Source: Juglans regia
Lineage: Eukaryota; Streptophyta; Magnoliopsida; Fagales; Juglandaceae
Assembly (NCBI RefSeq): GCF_001411555.2
Contig: NC_049907.1
Location: 30,957,001 to 31,021,000, forward strand
Length of the DNA: 64,000 nucleotides
Reading direction: 5' to 3'
The notes beneath the pieces were generated by a model. That model ran no database searches, was not told the origin of the DNA, and was given only the letters and a program-made list of their open reading frames with translations. The translations under genes and the position numbers were made by a program. The number at the start of each line of letters is the position of its first letter. The stretch's first letter is position 1. Positions 1 through 11,794 of the stretch are shown here, in pieces.

Positions 1-967
1 AGGAGCACTAAAATTTTCAAAACTCAGTTAGAAACTGACCTGGTCATCAGTTATGGTGTCAAGTGTAATTCATCGGCAAGTATGATTCACATGACTTAAG
101 GCGCAGTAGCCACTTCAGTTTGTAACAATTTTCACTTCTGGTATAATTCATGGGACTCAAATTCATGGATCATTGTATAATGGTATTCACGTAATCAATT
201 TAACCTAATCCTCCTTAATTACTTGTCAGTTTTCTCCTTGTAACCAATGAAGATATCTTTATGCTTCAAAACATTGTCAGCTCGAACAAAGATCCATGCG
301 AACCGAAAAAGTGTGTTCTTCTTCAACTTTCCCATCTTCACTCTACCTCACTTCAATAACTAAATTAGGGTCACAAAAACATCCTGACGAAATTTATAAA
401 TAAAGTATAAGTTACGTGCTAAACGTACCAAAACCATGCCAGAGAGCTTGATTTCAAGCACAAGTTCCCCGCATTCGGATGAAAAAGATTGAGAAATTTA
501 GCTTCCGCTGCCCTAAATTTATCTTCACGTGTAGCAAATACCGTCAGTAATCAGACCGGGAATAGACAGAAGGAGAAGTAGGAGGGAACGAAAAGTGAAA
601 ACTCTAGTAAGACTAGATTTCGCGAGTTCGCTGGGGTTCTGGATTAGGGACTAAAGCCTCTGTGCAATTTTGACGACGATTCTTTCAGTCTCGGGCCAAC
701 GGACTGGCAGGGATGCAACGGAGAGAAGGGGAAGAGTCGGGACTGATTTTAATTCCCCTGCGGTGACTCTCTGTACAGTGAATACGGTATCTTCGCAATC
801 AAAATAAAGAGATTTATTTAAAAATAAATTAAATTAAATTAAAATTTATTTTAAAATTTTTATAAATTAAATTATGTAAAGTACTTTAAATAAAATTATT
901 CATTTATATGAAATAATTGGAAAGCATTTCATCCATGTCTTAACATTAACTCACTTTGATTAAGGTT
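1..967. other. Unassigned left flank, no transposon hallmark
   Basis: I see no transposase, LTR, tandem repeat or long ORF here. Base composition is more balanced than in the repeats that follow. On the minus strand there is a short stretch open in one frame around 430-556, ending in a GTACGT donor-like site near 430, and a 38-codon ORF at 219-335. The segment could be the 5' part of a host gene read leftwards, but there is no proof. From about 800 to 960 it is simply AT-rich. Confidence 0.3.
219..335 (-). CDS. Possible short ORF, 38 codons, unknown function
   Basis: An ATG at 335 (read leftwards) opens 38 codons to a TAA at 219-221. The product would be basic at its start (MGKLKKN), with an aromatic and hydrophobic middle (FRFAWIFV) and a Lys-rich end. 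I do not recognise it. Upstream in the same frame only four further codons are open before a stop, so this ATG is the only start. An AG acceptor-like site lies about 60 bases upstream, so it could also be an exon of a larger minus-strand gene. Chance ORFs of this size are common in plant DNA, so confidence is low. Confidence 0.18.
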   Translation of the reverse strand: MGKLKKNTLFRFAWIFVRADNVLKHKDIFIGYKEKTDK

Positions 968-1320
968 GCGTTTGGGTAGTGAGGTGATCTCATATATTAT
1001 GTGAATAGTAATTAAAAGATAATGATAAAATATTGAGGGTTGGTTTGGATTCAGAGATGATTTTAGATGAAAAATGAAAGCTGAAAAAAATATTGTTAGA
1101 ATATTATTTTTTAATATTATTATTGTTTTGAGATTTAAAAAAGTTGAATTATTTATTATATTTTGTATGTGAATTTGAAAAAATTGTAATAATAAAATGA
1201 GATAAGATAAGATGAAACACATTTTGAATCAAAACAGACCTGAATAGTATTGAATAGTAGTAAAAAGTAGAGAAAAAGTATGTGAATAGTAGTGGAGTGT
1301 TCTCACTACTCAAACGAAGC
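968..1320. mobile_element. Small inverted-repeat element (MITE-like), outer copy
   Basis: The left end GCGTTTGGGTAGTGAG (969-984) matches the reverse complement of the right end CTCACTACTCAAACGAAGC (1302-1320) with few mismatches. This gives terminal inverted repeats of about 16 bp. The interior is AT-rich and non-coding, with repeated GTGAATAGTA words. A second element is inserted at 1042-1240, so the original was only about 150 bp. The superfamily cannot be set because I do not see a clean target duplication. Confidence 0.6.
1042..1240. mobile_element. Second small inverted-repeat element nested in the first
   Basis: The element begins GGTTTGGATTCAGAGATG and ends near AATCAAAACAGACC, whose reverse complement starts GGTCTGTTTTGATT. 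The ends are therefore imperfect inverted repeats. Length is about 199 bp, AT-rich and non-coding. Its end motif resembles that of the element at 15770-16097, so the two may be members of one family. Confidence 0.5.
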
Positions 1321-1916
1321 GTAAAAGTACTCTCTCTAACCTGTCTTTGTTCCTGCTCCCAACAAAGATTGCCAATTGTATTGAGAAGTTACAACGTGAT
1401 TTCTTGTGGAGTGGTTTGGGGGACGAGTTCAAGTTCTATTTGGTTAATTGGTCCATGGTTTGTACTCTATTTTTTGGGAGTAGATTGGTGATTCATAAGT
1501 TCAACTAAGCCCTATTGGGTAAATGGTTGTGGCAATACCAGACCGGGAGGACTTGTGGAAATCTGTTATAGATGCATAGGCTGGGGAGGCATGGGGTGAT
1601 TGTGCTTAAATGAGGTATATAGAGTGAGTTTGTGGAAATACATTAGGAATGAGGAGATCTTTCGGAGACATACACATATTGTAGTGGGTGATAACTCTTG
1701 TGTCAGATTTTGGTATAATAAATGATGTGGTGAATGAAGTCTCTATGACACTTTTCCCGCCATATTTGAGCTCGTATGAGTAAAAGATGCATTGATAGTG
1801 AATCTCTTGATTTTTTCTAGTGGCCTCTCTCAATGGAATGTTGATTTCACTAGGGCAGCCCAAGAGTACCATGAACGAGAGGAGTTGGACGTTATATAAA
1901 AGTTCTATGCAGCAGT
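1321..1916 (+). pseudogene. LINE ORF2 remnant, 3' part of the reverse transcriptase ORF
   Basis: Conceptual translation gives recognisable pieces of the region downstream of the RT domain in plant L1 ORF2. These include [19 protein letters not shown] near 1380, then LLGKWLW, VSLWKYIRNEE near 1627, FWYNK, and WNVDFTRAAQEYHE near 1838. Frames change repeatedly and stops interrupt it, so it is a dead fragment. A hAT element is inserted at its right end (duplication at 1917-1924 and 5782-5789). It is a different copy from the LINE at 5938-11532. Confidence 0.75.
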
Positions 1917-1924
1917 GTATTCTG
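1917..1924. repeat. 8-bp target duplication of the hAT element, left copy
   Basis: GTATTCTG stands immediately left of the TAGGGCTG end of the hAT element. It is repeated exactly at 5782-5789. An 8-bp duplication is the hAT signature. Confidence 0.93.
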
Positions 1925-1929
1925 TAGGG

Positions 1930-2110
1930 CTGAAAAACCGACCGGTCAGTTCGGTTTTGGGCCCAAACCGAAACAGATCGGTCGGTTTTGTTAGAGTCTC
2001 AAAACCGGCCGAAACTGACTGACCAGGATATGAAATCCGGCCGGTTCGGTTACCGGCCGGTTCACGGTCGGTTCATCGGTTTTGGACCGGTTTGGGCCAC
2101 TGTGTTTGGG
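1930..2110. repeat. Subterminal hAT repeats (left end)
   Basis: Dense direct and inverted copies of CCGGTCGGTT/CGGTTTTGG-like words follow the left terminus. A mirror-image set lies at about 5615-5770. In Ac/hAT elements such clusters bind the BED zinc finger of the transposase. Confidence 0.7.
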
Positions 2111-2734
2111 CCGATTTTAGTACTGTTTGGGCCATTTTAAGACCCAATTTAACCTCTTTTTGGACTCATTTTGTTATTCAAGATCATCTACTAAAAAGAC
2201 TTTTTTTGTAGAATTTTTAAAATTAATTAATTTAATCAATTTCTTTTTAATTTTAATCATGCCATGCATATATTATTTGTAACTAATAACTATTAACTAC
2301 TACATATATACTACTTATATTTTATAGTCTTATTATCTTATATACTAAATTACTAATTACTAGATAAATAAAAAAAACTCCACTAGATGTTTAATACACA
2401 TTACAAACAAAATTAAATTGCCTTAAGCAACAAATAATAATTGTTTTGAATAAAATCCAAAAAATCTTCATTCTTCAGTCTGCAGTCTTTGACTCTTCAA
2501 TCATCAATAGTTGCAATGTATGATGCTCCTAACTCTATAAGAAAACATCAAATAATCAAATTATCAATATTAATAAATTAGGATAATGAAAAGAAAGTAA
2601 ATTAAATAATAAAAATAAATGAATATGGAAATTGAATGAGAAAAAGTTAAAAACACATTATCAGATTCTACTACAAAGCTCTCAACATTATCCATGGAGT
2701 CTCGAATATCAATTGGCTTTGACGGATGTCGCAA

Positions 2735-4731
2735 TCAATTCTGAGTACAAATAAGTGCCTCAACAGTTCTTGGAGCCAAGGAACTCCGAAAAAGATCAAG
2801 TACTCGACCTCCCGTACTAAATGCGGACTTTGATGCAACCGTGGAAACAGGCATGGCTAACACGTCTCGTGCAATTCTCGCAAGTATAGGATAGTTAGGC
2901 TCATTCACTTTCCACCAATTCAACAAATCAAAAGATTGACTGAATGCATCACAACCATCTGATAAATACCGATCAATCTCTGTTTTGGTAGATGTAGATC
3001 CAGAGGCAGTCGATGCTAGCAACCACTCATAAAAAAGTTGTGACTCATGATTGTCTTCAACATCATCTGGAGGTGTAGATGACGGAGGGGAAACATGTTC
3101 TCTACTACTCGAAGAAGAACCGAACGTAACATTATACTCCTCATACATGTCTGATAATAATTGTCTCACCCTCGACAATAAATCTTCAGCCCAATTGTGA
3201 TCATAAATTTTTTTCAAGTGAAAAGTAAGAAGCCCCAACTTACTATGTGGATCAAGGAGAACTACAATCAACAACAACAAATTCAGTCTATCCAATGAAC
3301 CCTAATACTTTTCAAATTTCATTCTCATGCTTATGGCCATGCTCATCAAACAAGTATTCTGACTCTCACACAGTCTAACCAACTCTTTTTGGAACTTACA
3401 AATCTCCAAAAAACTTGCATTTGCCGTGACATGTAAATAACCAGAAAATCGACAAGTGGCATCATAAAACAACTTAAAAAATTTTACAAAAACCCGCACT
3501 GTCTCCAACTCGTCAGCTCTAGGAGGCCCAATGTTTCCATCCTTAAAGTAAGAAAGAAAATTGTAGTCCTCACTCTCCATTCGCCTAAAAGCCTTTTCAA
3601 ATTTCTCAGCAGCCTCCAACATCATGTAAGTTGAGTTCCATCGGGTTTGCACATCAAGGCACAACATTTTTTTACAATCAATTTTTTCCTTTTCTGCACA
3701 TCTCTTAAACTTGTCTAATCTTGCGGGGGAGGAGCGCACATATCTAACTGCATTTCTAACCATTGTAATGGCATCATCACACTCCTTAAGACCCTCATTC
3801 ACGACAAGATTCAGAATATGAGAACAACATCTCATGTGCATATACTTCCCTTCCAACATATTCTCCGTAAAAAAATGTCTCAAATATGCAATTGTAGTAT
3901 CATTTGAGCTAGCATTATCAACAGTAACATTAAATATCTTATCAATGCCCTAATGAAGAAGGCACGATTCAACATATTTTCCAATGGTATCCCCTCGATG
4001 ATTAGGGATTAAACAAAAATTTACAATTTTCTTCTGTAATTTCCAATCACTATCAATGAAATGGGCAGTTAGACACATATAATTAAGATTTTGTACCGAT
4101 GTCCACGTATCGGTAGTTAATGAAATCCTTATTCCCCCATCTTTGAATAACTTTTTAAGTTTGACTTTTTCAGATGCAAATAGTTTCATACAATCTCTTG
4201 CAACCGTCACTCGACATGACACTTTAAATCTAGGTTCAAGCAACAAACCATCTTCTTTAATCCTTGCCCTTCAACAATTCTAAATGGTAATTCATCGAAA
4301 ATTACCATCTCCGCAAGCGCCATCCTCACAGCCTCCTCACTATATTTATGAGTTACAAGATTTCTTAAAGAATTATCACTCTCTCCAAACCCCTCCGAGG
4401 ATACCTCACCTGCCAATGTTGTTTGGTATTTATCTAAAGGCCCACGCTTATGAGGATTTTTGGAACATGAAGGTAGATGGTTTTGCATGGTTGAAGTTCC
4501 GTTCCTCTTCGAGTGGCAAGCGTATATCTTGCCACAATAATTACACTTGGCCTTAGGATCATCTACGGAACAACCCTCAACTTTTGTAAAATGATCCCAA
4601 ACAATTGACGGATCCTTCCCCTTCCGTTTCTTAGGAAGTGGACAATTACTACTATTAGGGGCACTTGAAGTCGGGGGTTTTGGTATTTGGGAGTTCGAAT
4701 CAAGATCAATTGGACTTGACGAATAATCCAT
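2735..4731 (-). pseudogene. hAT transposase with BED zinc finger, broken
   Basis: Read from 4731 down, the N-terminus is Ser/Pro-rich with a basic KKRKGK patch. A BED finger follows (SIVWDHFTK, CNYCGKIY, then HLPSC; residues about 40-95). The frame shifts near 4240. The catalytic core continues with TTDTWTSVQNLNYM (the first acidic catalytic region), is cut by a TAG at about 3948, and resumes through RCCSHILNLVV and DVQTRWNSTYMML. A second TAG is at 3299-3301. The last part carries the hAT dimerisation domain (YPILARIARDVLAMPVSTVA, ending at about 2735). Order and size fit RICESLEEPER/DAYSLEEPER-like plant transposases of about 650 residues. The product would act in the nucleus on the element ends. 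This copy is inactive. Confidence 0.93.
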
Positions 4732-5781
4732 CTAACATGTAAAACCAAGAAAGAACAAAAAATCACCACAATTATTAATTACACAGCAGCTAGTTTGCAA
4801 CGTGGCAAACATCACAAATCTAAAATTCTAATCTACATTTTAGATCGCTCATAAATCTCACAAATTATTTTATTTTCAATAAACATTACAAATTATTTAT
4901 AACATAACCACATCTTAAATTTTACTTTCAATAAACATCACAAATTATTTTTTTTCAACAAAATTATATCCAATCCGTGAATGGCAATGCACACTGCCGA
5001 CGAAAATCAATCAAAATTCTTCATCAAAATGGTATTCACTATTTCAATCATCTCAAACCAGCATACACAATCCCTAACCCTAGATTGAAATACCAAATCA
5101 AAAAACAAAAACCCTAATCCACCGATTGGTCCTCGGGTTCTAAATAAAATCTCACAAAATACTTATAAATAAATAAATAAATCTCAAAATCATACCTAAA
5201 AACAACAATGGAGGCTCTCGGGTTCTCTATGGTTTGTCGGAGGAAGCGTGGAGACTGCGCCGCTGCTGGACGGTGGACCGCTGGGCATCGGTGAGCCGTG
5301 AGTGGCTGGAGTCGCTGGAGCACGAGCCTGGAGTCGCTGGAGTCAGTGGAGTCGTGGACGGCGACACGGCGTCACGGACTGAAGGAGGGTTGAAATCGTC
5401 GAATGAGAGAGGGAGGCGGAAACTGGTAAGGTGACTAAGGTCCGAAAGAAATGGACCTGGGGCCAGGGCTCGGGGACAATATGCCCTAGTTGGAACGGCG
5501 CCGTTTGGCTTATGCCAAACGGTGCCGTTCCCTTTATTTTTTTTTCTAACTTTAAGATGAAAACGACGTCGTTTAATAAATGAATATATTTTCAAATATA
5601 TATATATATGATGTTGGCCGGTTTTTTGGTTGGTTCAAACCGCGACCGAACCGGCCGACGCCCGTTTTGATGATTTACCACCGACGGCCGACTGGTTCCC
5701 TGCCGGTTTCGGCCTGTTCCGAGCTCCGGCGGCAGGTCTAAGTCAGTCTTAGCAGGTTTTTCGATTTTCTGTACAGCCCTA

Positions 5782-5937
5782 GTATTCTGTATGTATGACC
5801 AAGAGTACCATGAACAGGATGAGTTAAAGCCACTTGAATTTAACAATTTCATGAATAAAACCACTTGAATAAAAGCTTACGAAAATCATCAAGAATTGGT
5901 TATTTAATTGAAAAATGCATATATACATATATATATA
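5782..5937. other. hAT right target duplication and short spacer
   Basis: The second GTATTCTG duplication is at 5782-5789. The following bases include a second copy of the words AAGAGTACCATGAAC also seen left of the hAT element (1862-1876). This suggests the interrupted LINE fragment contained or acquired a short duplication. An (AT)n run ends the spacer, just before the LINE. Confidence 0.5.
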
Positions 5938-6076
5938 TAAGAGATTTCAAAACTTTAGAAAGCAAGATTCTTAAACCTCCTCGCAACGTAGAGGTTTTCT
6001 CTCCTGCCGAGTGCAGGTTTGCATGGTCATCTTGATGACCCATTTTTAGGTTTTTCTCTGTGAATGCTATTTTAGC

Positions 6077-7441
6077 ATGGATCACAACATTGAGAACTTG
6101 TGTGCCCGTCTGTCGTTGAAGGAACAAGAGGAAGAGGTGATTGTTGTGGAGGAGAACTCGGTGGGAGATGCTTTGATTAGGGCTGAACGCTGCTTGTTAT
6201 TCAAGTTACTAACAACGAAGCATTTTAACGAGGAAGCATTGAAATCGACTATGAAGAAGGTATGGCGTCCTGTTAAGGCTGTCACCATCCGTGACTTGAA
6301 TCCCACTCTGCTTATCGCTAGTTTGAAGATATGAAGGCTAAAGATCGTGTTAAACGAGATGAACCATGGTTGTTTGGTAAGCAACTTGTTTTGACTAGTG
6401 ATGTGGAGGGGCTTAAACAAACACATCAAGTTCATTTAACAGAGGCTCTTTCTGGGTTCGTATCCATTGCCTTCCAGTCATGGTCTATAATTCTACTATG
6501 GGGAGAGGCATTGGTCATGCTTTGGGAAAGGTGATTGAAGTGGATCTTGAGTAGGATGAATTGGCATGGGGAGAATTTATGTGCATCCAGGTATGCATGG
6601 ATGTATCGAAAGCTATGTTACATGGTAAGAAAGTACGTGTAGGATCTACTCATCCCATTTGGGTAATATTTTCCTAATCTATGCTACTTATGTGGATTGC
6701 TGGGGCATTTGCATCGTGGCTTTGAGCGTTGGTCTGAATCTATGGCTAATCTGAATGTCTCTGAATTTCCCTATGGGCCATGGCTGCGAGTAAGGAATCT
6801 GGGAGGTGATGGGAGTGCTATGCAAAGTTGTTTCTTCCAGCAGTAAGAGATGAGGAGGTCATCGGAGCAGCCTGTTGTGGCTGCCGTAGATATAGTGAAT
6901 ATCCAAAAAATTGCAACTATGATGGATAACTCTGTTTCTACGCAAAACTAGGAACCAATTAAACTCGGAGTTAATGCTAATCCTTCCATTACCTAGCCAT
7001 TATTTCAAACTGATAATCATGAGGAGTAATTTTTGGGGTTTGTTTATGGAGAGATTTTAGCCGATAAACCAGGAAGTTTAAATGGTAACTGTTTGAAGAA
7101 GGCCTTTGAAAATGTAGATTCGTATGGCGGTATTTCAGTCATTGACAAAGAGGAGTGTTTGAGTATACCAGTTGGAGGGAATGAAGAAATTCCACCCATG
7201 CACATGCTTAATCAACAACATCATAGAACTCGAACATGGAAGCGTATTGCAAGATCCTAGGGCAATGGCATCATCTGTCTTGATGCTGCTATTAGTTCTA
7301 AAAGACTTACAGTTGAAATTGGTGGTGGTGAGGCCCCTAGAGTGTCAAAAAGGCTAAAGAATAAGGCTAAACTGAATGAGGAAGATGTGGAGATTTCTCA
7401 ACTATCATCGGTGGTGGCTGTTGAACAGCCCCACCGAGAGT
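6077..7441 (+). pseudogene. LINE ORF1 (DUF4283 / zinc knuckle type), broken
   Basis: The ATG at 6077 begins a protein (MDHNIENLCARLSLKEQEEE) typical of plant L1 ORF1 with a DUF4283 RNA-binding domain. The first 85 codons are open to about 6334. The reading then jumps frame to KRDEPWLFGKQLVL (6350-6420). Traces of the usual downstream parts can be followed to a degenerate zinc knuckle near 6690 (CYLCG then GHLHRGF, final Cys lost). Later text up to ORF2 is full of stops. In active elements ORF1 binds LINE RNA. It lies directly upstream of ORF2, whose ATG is at 7442. Confidence 0.8.
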
Positions 7442-8110
7442 AATGAAGCTCTTAAACTGGAATACATGAGGGCTTGTGAACCCTCGTGCTATTCGAACTC
7501 TTTCTGATTTGATCATAAAGGAAGATCCAGAAGTTTTATTTTTACAATAAACAAAACTTAAAGCTGCAAAAATGGAAATTTGTAGGGTGAAATTACAGTA
7601 TGCAAACTATTTGTCTGTTGAAGCTGTTGGTCATAGTGGGGTCTTGGCCCTCTTATGGAAGGAAGATATTAAGTTGGCGATTCTTAGTTATTCATCCTCT
7701 CATGTTGATGCTGTAATAGAGGAAGACTCAAATAAGTGGTTTATAACTAGGATATATGGCCAACCATAGGTTTCTCGAATAATTGAAACATGGAACTTGA
7801 TTAAAAGATTGAATAGAGGAAGTTTAGAAGCTTGGCTTGTTTTTGGGGATTTTAATGAAATACTTTCACAAGAAGAAAAATGGGGAGGAAGAGATAGACT
7901 TGACCATCAAATTAAGGAATTCCTAGATGTGCTGGAGGAATGTGAACTAAAGGACCTGGGATTTCGAGGGCCTAGATTCACCTGGTGCAACAAAAGAGGG
8001 GAATCATCTTTGATTTCAGAAAGGTTGGATGGGTTTTTGGGAAATCTGGCTTGGTGTAATATGTTTGAGAGGGCTGAAGTATCCCATGGCTCTACCTCTT
8101 AGTCAGACAA
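7442..8110 (+). pseudogene. LINE ORF2 N-terminal APE-type endonuclease, broken
   Basis: Starting at ATG 7442 the translation reads MKLLNWNT, then a TGA where relatives have Trp, then GLVNPRAI. The magnesium-binding motif usually read as FLQETK appears as FLQ, stop, TK near 7545. Later motifs survive: WFITRIYGQP (7737-7767), LVFGDFNEIL (about 7838), FTWCNKR (about 7979) and SERLDGFL (about 8016). The terminal S-D-H motif is S-D-K at 8102, so the last catalytic His is lost. The enzyme would nick target DNA for target-primed reverse transcription. This copy cannot. Confidence 0.85.
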
Positions 8111-10710
8111 ATTACCAATCTGGGTGGATGTTATGGGAATTCAAACTAAAAGGAAAGGGCTAAACCCTTTAGGTTCAAGGCTATGTGGTTGGGAGAAGAA
8201 GCATGTTCTCAGATTGTGCAAGATTCATAGAGAATACACGGAGGCCATAATGGTTTACAAGGAGTCATGGATTCTATTGTTGGTTGCACTTCTAAGCTGC
8301 AATTATGGAATAAAGCAAAGTTTGGGAAAGTTCAAGCCAAATTGCAAGAGGCAAGACTGAGATTGAAGTCTGTACAGTAGAGGGATCCCTTAGTATTAAG
8401 TTCAAAAGATATAAGTTCTGCATCTGAGGAAGTATAAACATGGCTAGCAAGGGAATAAATCATGTGGAATCAAAGATTTCGTGCCCTTTGGCTAGCTGAA
8501 GAGGATCAAAATACCAAATTCTTCCATGCCAAGACATCACAAAGAAGAAAGAAGATCAACATTGTCAAACTTGTGGATGGAAGTGGGAGTTGGCATGAAG
8601 GGGAGCATTGCAATAATTCTATTATTAATCAGTTCACCTCCTTGTTTACTTCTGCTGGTTCTCATAATGCTGCTGGTGTTATTGACAGAATAGATACCAA
8701 GGTTACTGTAGAAATGAATGAAGACCTTATTAAAGAATACAATGTAGAGGAAGTGTGTGGAGCTTTAAAAGAAATGCATCCCTCGAAGGCCCCTGGTCCT
8801 GATGGCTTGCCTCCTTTGTCCTTTCAGAATTTTTGGCCCTAAAATTGGTAACTCTATCACTACTGTAGTTCTCAATGCTCTCAACTCTGGTGTTTTCCCT
8901 CAGGCGGTAAACCATACTTTTATAACTTTGGTTCTCAAGAAAAAGAATCTCATTAAAGTGAATGACTTTAGGCCCATTAGCCTTTGTAATGTTATTTACA
9001 AATTGATCTCAAAAGTCATTGCTAATAGAATTAAGCAAGTGCTGCCTTCTGTTATCTCAGAAATACAATCTGCTTTCCTGCCTGGTAGGTTGATAACTGA
9101 TAATGTCTTAGTGGCTTATAAGGTTATTCACTTTCTAAGAAGAAAAAAGAAGGGAAAGAAAGGGTTTCCATGATAGAGTGATCCAACTTATTATGAGATG
9201 TGTGCAAAGTGCTTCTTTTTCAATCCTCATTAATGGGTCTCCAACATGTCATATTATCCTTTCCAGGGGCTTGAGACAAGGAGATCCTATCTCTCCTTAT
9301 TTGTTCTTGTTATGCATAAAAAGTCTAATTGGTTTGTAGCAAGCTGCTATCTCAAATGCAATCTCTGGAATTCGAGTATGTAGAGCTTCCCCAAAACTGA
9401 ACCACCTTCTATTTGCTGATGACAGTCTCATTTTCTGTGATGCTAGTGTGGAGACTAATCTCAAATTACTAGAGGTATTGAAACTCTATGAGGAGGCTTC
9501 TAGTCAGTTCATTAACCAAGACAAATCTGCCATGGTCTTCAGTCAAAACACTGGTGCAATACAAAAAAGGGCCAATGAATATGTGGGGTACTAATAAGAT
9601 CCAGCAGTACAATAAGTACCTAGGATTGCCCTCTGTTGTTGGAAGATCCAAATAGATTGCTTTTGCTGAGATTAAGCAAAACGTTTGGTTAAAACTTCAA
9701 GGCTGGAAAGGCCACATGTTCTCTCAAGGGGGTAGGGAGGTACTTCTCAAGGCTGTGGCTCTTGCCATTCCCTCCTATATAATGAGTTATTTCAAACTCC
9801 CTTCTAAACTTTGTGCTGTTATTGAGAGTATGATGACCAAATATTGGTGGAGGCAAAAAAATGAAGAGAGGAAAATTCACTCGGTTAGTTGGCACAAGAT
9901 GTGTAGCGCTAAAGCTGTTGGGGGTCTAGGCTTCAAAGAATTGGAAACTTTTAACATGGCATTGCTAGCTAAATAGGGGTGGAGGCTGCTGCAACACAAG
10001 GGCTCTCTTTTCCATAAGATCTATAATGTAAGGTACTTTCCAACTTGCAACCTGCTCGCGGCCTCTCTTGGTAACTCTCCCTCTTATGCATGGAGAAGAA
10101 TATGAGAGGTTGAGAATCTGCTCTTAAAAGGTGGGAGATGGAATGTAGGGAATGGAAGAAATATACACATCCTAAATGATGTATGGCTGCCTAGTTTTAG
10201 AGAGTTGAGAAAGGAAATCATGGTTCACAATTCTCAACAGGCTGGGATGATTGAGGAACTGGAAGGACAAGTTGCTTCTCTAATAGACTACAATACTCAG
10301 TGGTGGAACCTTTCTAAGGTTAGATCTCTCTTCAATCCAAAAATTACAAAGGCAATATTGAGGCTACATCCTAGTTATTTAGATGAGGTTGACATGTGAA
10401 TATGGGAGCATGAAAAAAATGGTTGTTTTAGTGTTAAAAGTGCTTACAGGTTTTTTAAGTCACTTTTTCCTGGAAATGTGGGGGAAACATCTTATGGGGC
10501 TGCCACAAAGAAATTCTGGAATGGTTTTTAGAAGTTAAAATTCCCTCACAAAGTCAAGCTTTTTGCTTGGAGAGCATGCAAAGAGATACTTCTCACTAAG
10601 GCTAATCTTATTAGTAAAAGGGTGGATGTGGATAGGGTTTGTTGTTTTTGTGCACACAGTCGTGAAGATTTAGCTCATGCATTATTTTTCTATCCTTCCA
10701 TTCATGAATA
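8111..10710 (+). pseudogene. LINE ORF2 reverse transcriptase and zf-RVT region, broken
   Basis: The longest pieces are 8462-8842 (FFHAKTSQRRKKN-like linker, then PSKAPGPDGLPP) and 8838-9173 (DFRPISLCNVIYKLISK, QSAFLPGRLITDN). Immediately after 9165 about 30 codons that normally hold the first catalytic Asp (LDMSKAYDRVEW region) are missing, and the text resumes at [13 protein letters not shown]. The second catalytic pair is intact as FADD at 9412-9423. The [13 protein letters not shown] motif near 9270 is readable. A Cys/His zf-RVT motif (CCFCAHS then H) follows near 10640. Stops and frameshifts are scattered throughout. Confidence 0.88.
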
Positions 10711-10857
10711 CTAGGTGAGAAAGTTTTCTAACTTTCAATAGATGCATTAGTTTTCTTCTTTCATGGCTACTGCAATGCAAGTATTTTCAAAGGGATCAAC
10801 AGAGGACTTATTTGCTTTATCTTGATCTCTTAGGGTTTCTGGCATAGGAGAAACAAG

Positions 10858-11502
10858 ATGATCCATGAGCTTGTTAGTCTACCACCCCTGCAAGTTATGG
10901 ATTTTGTTTTTTCAAAGAAGTGCATGCAGACGTCTGGGTTGCAGATTCATGGTACTCCCAAAAACATGATTTATAGGTGGTCTCCTCCACCAATTGATTG
11001 GTTTAAGCTTAATTGTGATGGAGCCTTGCTCTTTGACCAAAATAAAACTGGTATTGGGGCAATTCCTAGAGATTCCTATGATTCTATTATTATGGCTCTA
11101 ATTAGAGGGGAAGAGGAATTTTTTGAACCAGAAATTGTGGAAGCTATTGCTGTTTCAAGGGGATTGCAACTTTGTCTAAACATTGGCATCCAAAATCTTG
11201 TGACTGAAAGTGATTGCAAACATTTGGTTGAGGAAGTTAATAGTGAAGCAAATTCTTTTACAGCTATGCGAACAGTTATTACTGAAATCAAAAGACTAAT
11301 GCAGGGCTTTGGGAATTGTAAGATCCAGCATTGTGGTTGCCTCTCAAAAATGCTACAGCACATCATCTGGCTAGACATGCATGAACTACTACACAAATGC
11401 AGCTATGGTGGCATTTTGTTCCTACTTTTATTGAACATGTTATTTATGTTGATCAATTATCTTGTACTCAGATTTGAAGTCTTTAGTACCTCTTTGCAAT
11501 GA
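10858..11502 (+). pseudogene. LINE ORF2 C-terminal RNase H-like domain
   Basis: A 214-codon open segment shows WFKLNCDGALLFDQ, then EIVEAIAVSRGLQLCL and LVTESDCKHLVEEV. These place the first Asp, the Glu and the second Asp of the RVT_3-type RNase H fold found at the end of many plant L1 ORF2 proteins. The normal IGAVIRD motif reads IGAIPRD. The poly(A) tract starts 17 bp after the stop, so this is the true 3' end. The domain would remove the RNA strand after reverse transcription. Upstream breaks make the copy non-functional. Confidence 0.82.
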
Positions 11503-11532
11503 AGTTCAAACTTTCTATAAAAAAAAAAAAAC

Positions 11533-11791
11533 CATATATATATATTAAAAAAAATCTATTCATATATTATTAGAGTTTTTCAAAATCATTATTGTCATAT
11601 TCAAGAATAGCCAATATTTCAAAATAATTAATCAATATGAATATATAATCTAAAATAATTAATAATTAAAGTTTTTTTTTTTTTGAGATAGTTCTTCATT
11701 CTCAAATCATGTAGATTTTTTGGTTCTGTATATTTTGGGTCTTTCTTAGTTTAAATATAAGATTGAGTTTAGTAGTTTACTGTTTCTCGTC
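11533..11791. other. AT-rich spacer between LINE and Harbinger elements
   Basis: AT-rich DNA without ORFs, inverted repeats or recognisable element ends. Confidence 0.4.
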
Positions 11792-11794
11792 TTA

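Larger units (their letters stand above)
1925..5781 (-). mobile_element. hAT (Ac-type) DNA transposon, full length, 3857 bp
   Basis: The ends are TAGGGCTG at 1925 and CAGCCCTA at 5774-5781, flanked by perfect 8-bp duplications GTATTCTG. Both subterminal zones (about 1935-2100 and 5615-5770) are packed with CCGGTCGGTT-like words in both orientations, the expected transposase-binding repeats of hAT elements. One transposase gene is encoded on the minus strand (2735-4731) but is broken by one frameshift and two nonsense codons, so the copy cannot supply transposase. The stretches 2111-2734 and 4732-5614 are non-coding element DNA. The element sits in a LINE fragment. Confidence 0.95.
5938..11532 (+). 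mobile_element. L1-type LINE retrotransposon, nearly full length
   Basis: Order along the plus strand is: short 5' leader, ORF1 (about 6077-7440), ORF2 with APE endonuclease (from 7442), reverse transcriptase, Cys/His motif, RNase H tail (to 11502) and a poly(A) tract at 11519-11532. This is the standard layout of plant L1 elements. AT dinucleotide runs flank both ends (about 5925-5939 and after 11532) and may be the target duplication, but low complexity makes that uncertain. Both ORFs are broken. The 5' end is approximate. Confidence 0.88.

Noticed and set aside
11076..11396. Minus-strand 106-codon ORF
   Set aside because: Antisense of the LINE RNase H domain.
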